Positions 14,285-15,568 of a stretch of 15,568 bases of DNA are shown piece after piece (within the stretch, counting starts at the first letter, position 1; the number at the start of each line of letters is the position of its first letter). Source of the stretch: Cyanobacteria bacterium UBA11153. Its GTDB lineage: Bacteria > Cyanobacteriota > Cyanobacteriia > Cyanobacteriales > Coleofasciculaceae. The translations under genes and the position numbers were made by a program. Below the pieces are notes generated by a model. The model did no database searches, was not told the origin of the DNA, and saw only the letters and a program-made list of their open reading frames with translations. The stretch is from positions 1 through 15,568 of the forward strand of contig DOIX01000385.1 of NCBI GenBank assembly GCA_003511885.1, read 5' to 3'.

Positions 14285-14328
14285 CAACTGTTAGCGAAAG
14301 AGTATCGGAATTGTGGGTTCGATTCAAT
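14240..14328 (+). ncRNA. Candidate omega-RNA 3' part with guide
   Basis: In known TnpB systems the guide RNA comes from the 3' end of tnpB and the right end, and its last bases copy the flanking DNA. Here GTTGAGA/TCTCAAC (14251-14257 with 14263-14269) forms a perfect 7-bp stem, and GATAC/GTATC (14240-14244 with 14302-14306) could close a larger fold exactly at the element edge. The guide would then begin at 14309 with AATTGTGGGTTCGATTCAAT, which is SAM hydroxide adenosyltransferase coding sequence. The 5' end of the RNA is unknown. This is inference from family biology. Confidence 0.4.
14280..14295 (+). repeat. Right-end GTTAGC direct repeats
   Basis: GTTAGC occurs at 14280-14285 and 14290-14295, exactly 10 bp apart, and once at the left end (12572-12577). 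One helical turn between copies suits several TnpA molecules binding side by side on the same DNA face, as proposed for IS607 ends. The first copy holds the tnpB stop codon. Confidence 0.45.
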
Positions 14329-14576
14329 ATATTGACTATTTCGGTAACTTAATTACCAATATCTCAGGTAATGAAGTAGCCGGACAAGCTTGGTGGGTGA
14401 TAGCTGGCGATCGCAAGATCTCAGGTAGTCTAACCTACTCTAGCGCACCACCAGGAGAAATGATTGCTCTGATTGGCAGTCACGGTTGGGTGGAAATTGC
14501 TGTGAATGGCGGTAGTGCTGAGTCTGTCTTGCAGCTAGGGGTGGGGACAATTATCGAAGTGGTACTCTCCCTATAA
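14307..14576 (+). pseudogene. SAM hydroxide adenosyltransferase (DUF62), 3' part
   Basis: This fragment supplies the C-terminal domain: GIVGSIQYIDYFGNLITNIS, the beta-rich middle, and the SAM-contacting segment IGSHGWVEIAVNGGSAE with its NGGSA loop, ending TIIEVVLSL. It continues the frame broken at 12570. With the 5' part it would give a 262-codon frame (261 residues and stop), normal for the family. A GTG at 14313 might start a separate 87-residue product, but no good Shine-Dalgarno is seen and the catalytic triad is in the other part. It is more likely a silent fragment unless the element leaves. Confidence 0.88.
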
Positions 14577-14671
14577 CTAAAAGGATCGAGTTGAAAAATA
14601 ATAGATCGGGTAAATTGCTAGGGATCAGTTTTGCTTTACTCCCAAGCGATCGCCAGATTAGTTGCTAAAAA

Positions 14672-14706
14672 TGCTAAGTGCTAATGGCTAATTGCTAATT
14701 GCTAAT
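14672..14706. repeat. TGCTAAT heptamer array upstream of the DUF2301 gene
   Basis: Five in-phase heptamers: TGCTAAG, TGCTAAT, GGCTAAT, TGCTAAT, TGCTAAT. The array is complementary to the ATTAG-type heptamers after the gene (15484-15518). It belongs to the same short tandem repeat class as 1441-1496. Confidence 0.75.
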
Positions 14707-14780
14707 TTTTGCTGAGGACGATTAGTCTATCTTCCAGGAGCAGTCCTATCCTTAAAATATATCAAGGCAGAGGATCGATT

Positions 14781-15440
14781 ATGACATTACAACAGGAGTG
14801 GGAATCTGAGGTTTATCAGGGGCAGTTTGGAGAATTTACGATTACGAGGGACGATCGCACTAGCGTAATTGTATACCGCACTGGCTTGGTGCTAGCAGCA
14901 TTGAGCTTTGCTGTTGGTAGCGCTATGGTTTTGTTTCAGGGCGATAATCCAACATTTTTGGCTCTCCTGACTCCTCTCTATGCTTTGTTTTGTTTGGGGT
15001 TAGGGGTGAGCTTGGTGGCAATTCATATTTATATGGAATCTTTACACCGAGTACTACAACTATTTTGGGGTATTGGTGCGATTGCGGCAATTGCGATCGC
15101 GTTTTCTAGCAGGGAACCACTTGCTTTGTCAGTTTACCATCAGCCCACAAGTCTTTTTGGTATCGGTTTTACTTTTGCGGCGTTAACTGGAATTTATTTT
15201 AAGGAAGCTTTTTGCTTTAATCGCCTGGAAACTAAGTTTCTCACACCATTAGTTCCTATGTTACTTTTGGGACACTTGGCAGGTATATTGCCCATGGTTG
15301 GGGAACAGGTTTTGCTGGGTATTTGGATGGTTTTGTTTATCATCTTTGCTATCCGTAAGGTGGTGCAACCTATTCCACCAGACATTGGCGATAAGTCAGT
15401 ATTTACTTATCTTAAAGAAAAACGCGCTGCTCATTCTTAA
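14781..15440 (+). CDS. DUF2301 (COG5413-like) integral membrane protein
   Basis: The 219-residue protein has six or seven predicted membrane helices between residues 33 and 195. A short soluble N-terminus (MTLQQEWESEVYQGQFGEFT) and a charged C-terminal tail (VQPIPPDIGDKSVFTYLKEK) flank them. The GIYFKEAFCFNRLETKFLTP stretch (137-156) in the central loop and the N-terminal QGQFGEFTITRDDRTS segment are what I associate with the cyanobacterial DUF2301 family. No catalytic motif is seen and the function is unknown. The start at 14781 is chosen because AGAGGA lies six bases upstream. The frame is open back to 14709, but that part overlaps repeats and has no family-like sequence. Confidence 0.82.
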   Translation: MTLQQEWESEVYQGQFGEFTITRDDRTSVIVYRTGLVLAALSFAVGSAMVLFQGDNPTFLALLTPLYALFCLGLGVSLVAIHIYMESLHRVLQLFWGIGAIAAIAIAFSSREPLALSVYHQPTSLFGIGFTFAALTGIYFKEAFCFNRLETKFLTPLVPMLLLGHLAGILPMVGEQVLLGIWMVLFIIFAIRKVVQPIPPDIGDKSVFTYLKEKRAAHS

Positions 15441-15456
15441 TGGGGAATGGAGAATA

Positions 15457-15524
15457 GGGAATAGGGAATAGGGAGTAGATTGGCGATTAGCAATTAGTCA
15501 TTAGCGATTAGCCATTAACTATCG
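15457..15524. repeat. Heptamer arrays after the DUF2301 gene
   Basis: GGGAATA repeats (15457-15470) are followed by five in-phase heptamers NNATTAG/A (15484-15518). The end, TTAGCCATTAACTATCG (15508-15524), is identical to the sequence at the ndhI stop (1600-1616). No gene is seen from 15441 to the end of the window. Confidence 0.7.
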
Positions 15525-15568
15525 CAAATAGACTATTCTCAAACTTACAGCGGTTTCCGCTCTTATGA

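Larger units (their letters stand above)
12571..14308 (+). mobile_element. IS607-family insertion sequence (tnpA + tnpB)
   Basis: The element lies between GG at 12571-12572 and GG at 14307-14308, one of which belongs to the target. Joining the flanks at this GG gives ...ACA GTT AGG GGA ATT GTG GGT..., an unbroken DUF62 frame reading TQTVRGIVGSIQYIDYFGN. Other GG pairs of the left GGGG run (12569-12572) do not restore the frame with this right-hand GG. No terminal inverted repeat and no target duplication are seen, as expected for IS607 elements, which use a serine recombinase. It contains no HIP1 octamer, while the window around it has at least twelve. Confidence 0.88.

Noticed and set aside
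14709..14780. Longer start for the DUF2301 protein
   Set aside because: The extra 24 residues come from repeat-adjacent sequence and lack a ribosome binding site, while AGAGGA precedes the ATG at 14781.
1..15568. CRISPR array
   Set aside because: The tandem repeats are 7-bp or 12-bp units without regular unique spacers.

Overview
The window is chromosomal DNA from a cyanobacterium, probably filamentous. The evidence is an ndhA-ndhI-ndhG-ndhE cluster of the photosynthetic NDH-1 type, a CbiD of the cyanobacterial form, and a GuaA with the cyanobacterial N-terminus. There are also at least twelve HIP1 octamers (GCGATCGC, e.g. at 3126, 4168, 4313, 4422, 6473, 7267, 7439, 8884, 12292, 14407, 14646, 15093) and many heptameric short tandem repeats of the kind typical of filamentous cyanobacteria. 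The genus cannot be fixed from this sequence alone.

Layout. 1-3502 (minus strand): the NDH-1 cluster in the order ndhA, ndhI, ndhG, ndhE, closed by a strong hairpin two bases after the ndhE stop. Its three internal spacers (171-286 nt) are full of short repeats. 3503-5400: an accessory pair transcribed divergently, namely a small 2H-phosphoesterase-like protein (T4 57B type) and an Rpn/PD-(D/E)XK nuclease-like protein. They share a 179-nt spacer with two perfect palindromes. 5456-8536: two housekeeping genes, cbiD (cobalamin ring methylation) and guaA (GMP synthase). 8537-10518: an accessory stretch with a 151-bp MITE-like element, a membrane-anchored hypothetical protein that seems to have lost its original start codon, a Uma2-family endonuclease-like protein, and a second MITE-like repeat. 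10519-11777 (minus): a DUF1361 membrane protein and a 53-aa helical small protein. 12052-14576: a SAM hydroxide adenosyltransferase (DUF62) gene cut in two by a 1.7-kb IS607-family element with an intact serine transposase TnpA and TnpB. 14781-15440: a DUF2301 membrane protein flanked by complementary heptamer repeat arrays.

The clearest special feature is the IS607-type insertion. Its ends can be placed to the base, because joining the flanks at a GG dinucleotide (12571-12572 with 14307-14308) restores a continuous 262-codon reading frame. There is no target duplication, as expected for IS607. The TnpB keeps the three RuvC carboxylates but has replaced all four zinc-ribbon cysteines. By the TnpB/omega-RNA model, the sequence just past the right end would make the guide target the same gene the element has broken. 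The divergent 2H-phosphoesterase/Rpn pair is the other locus worth study, although nothing in the sequence proves that the two proteins act together.
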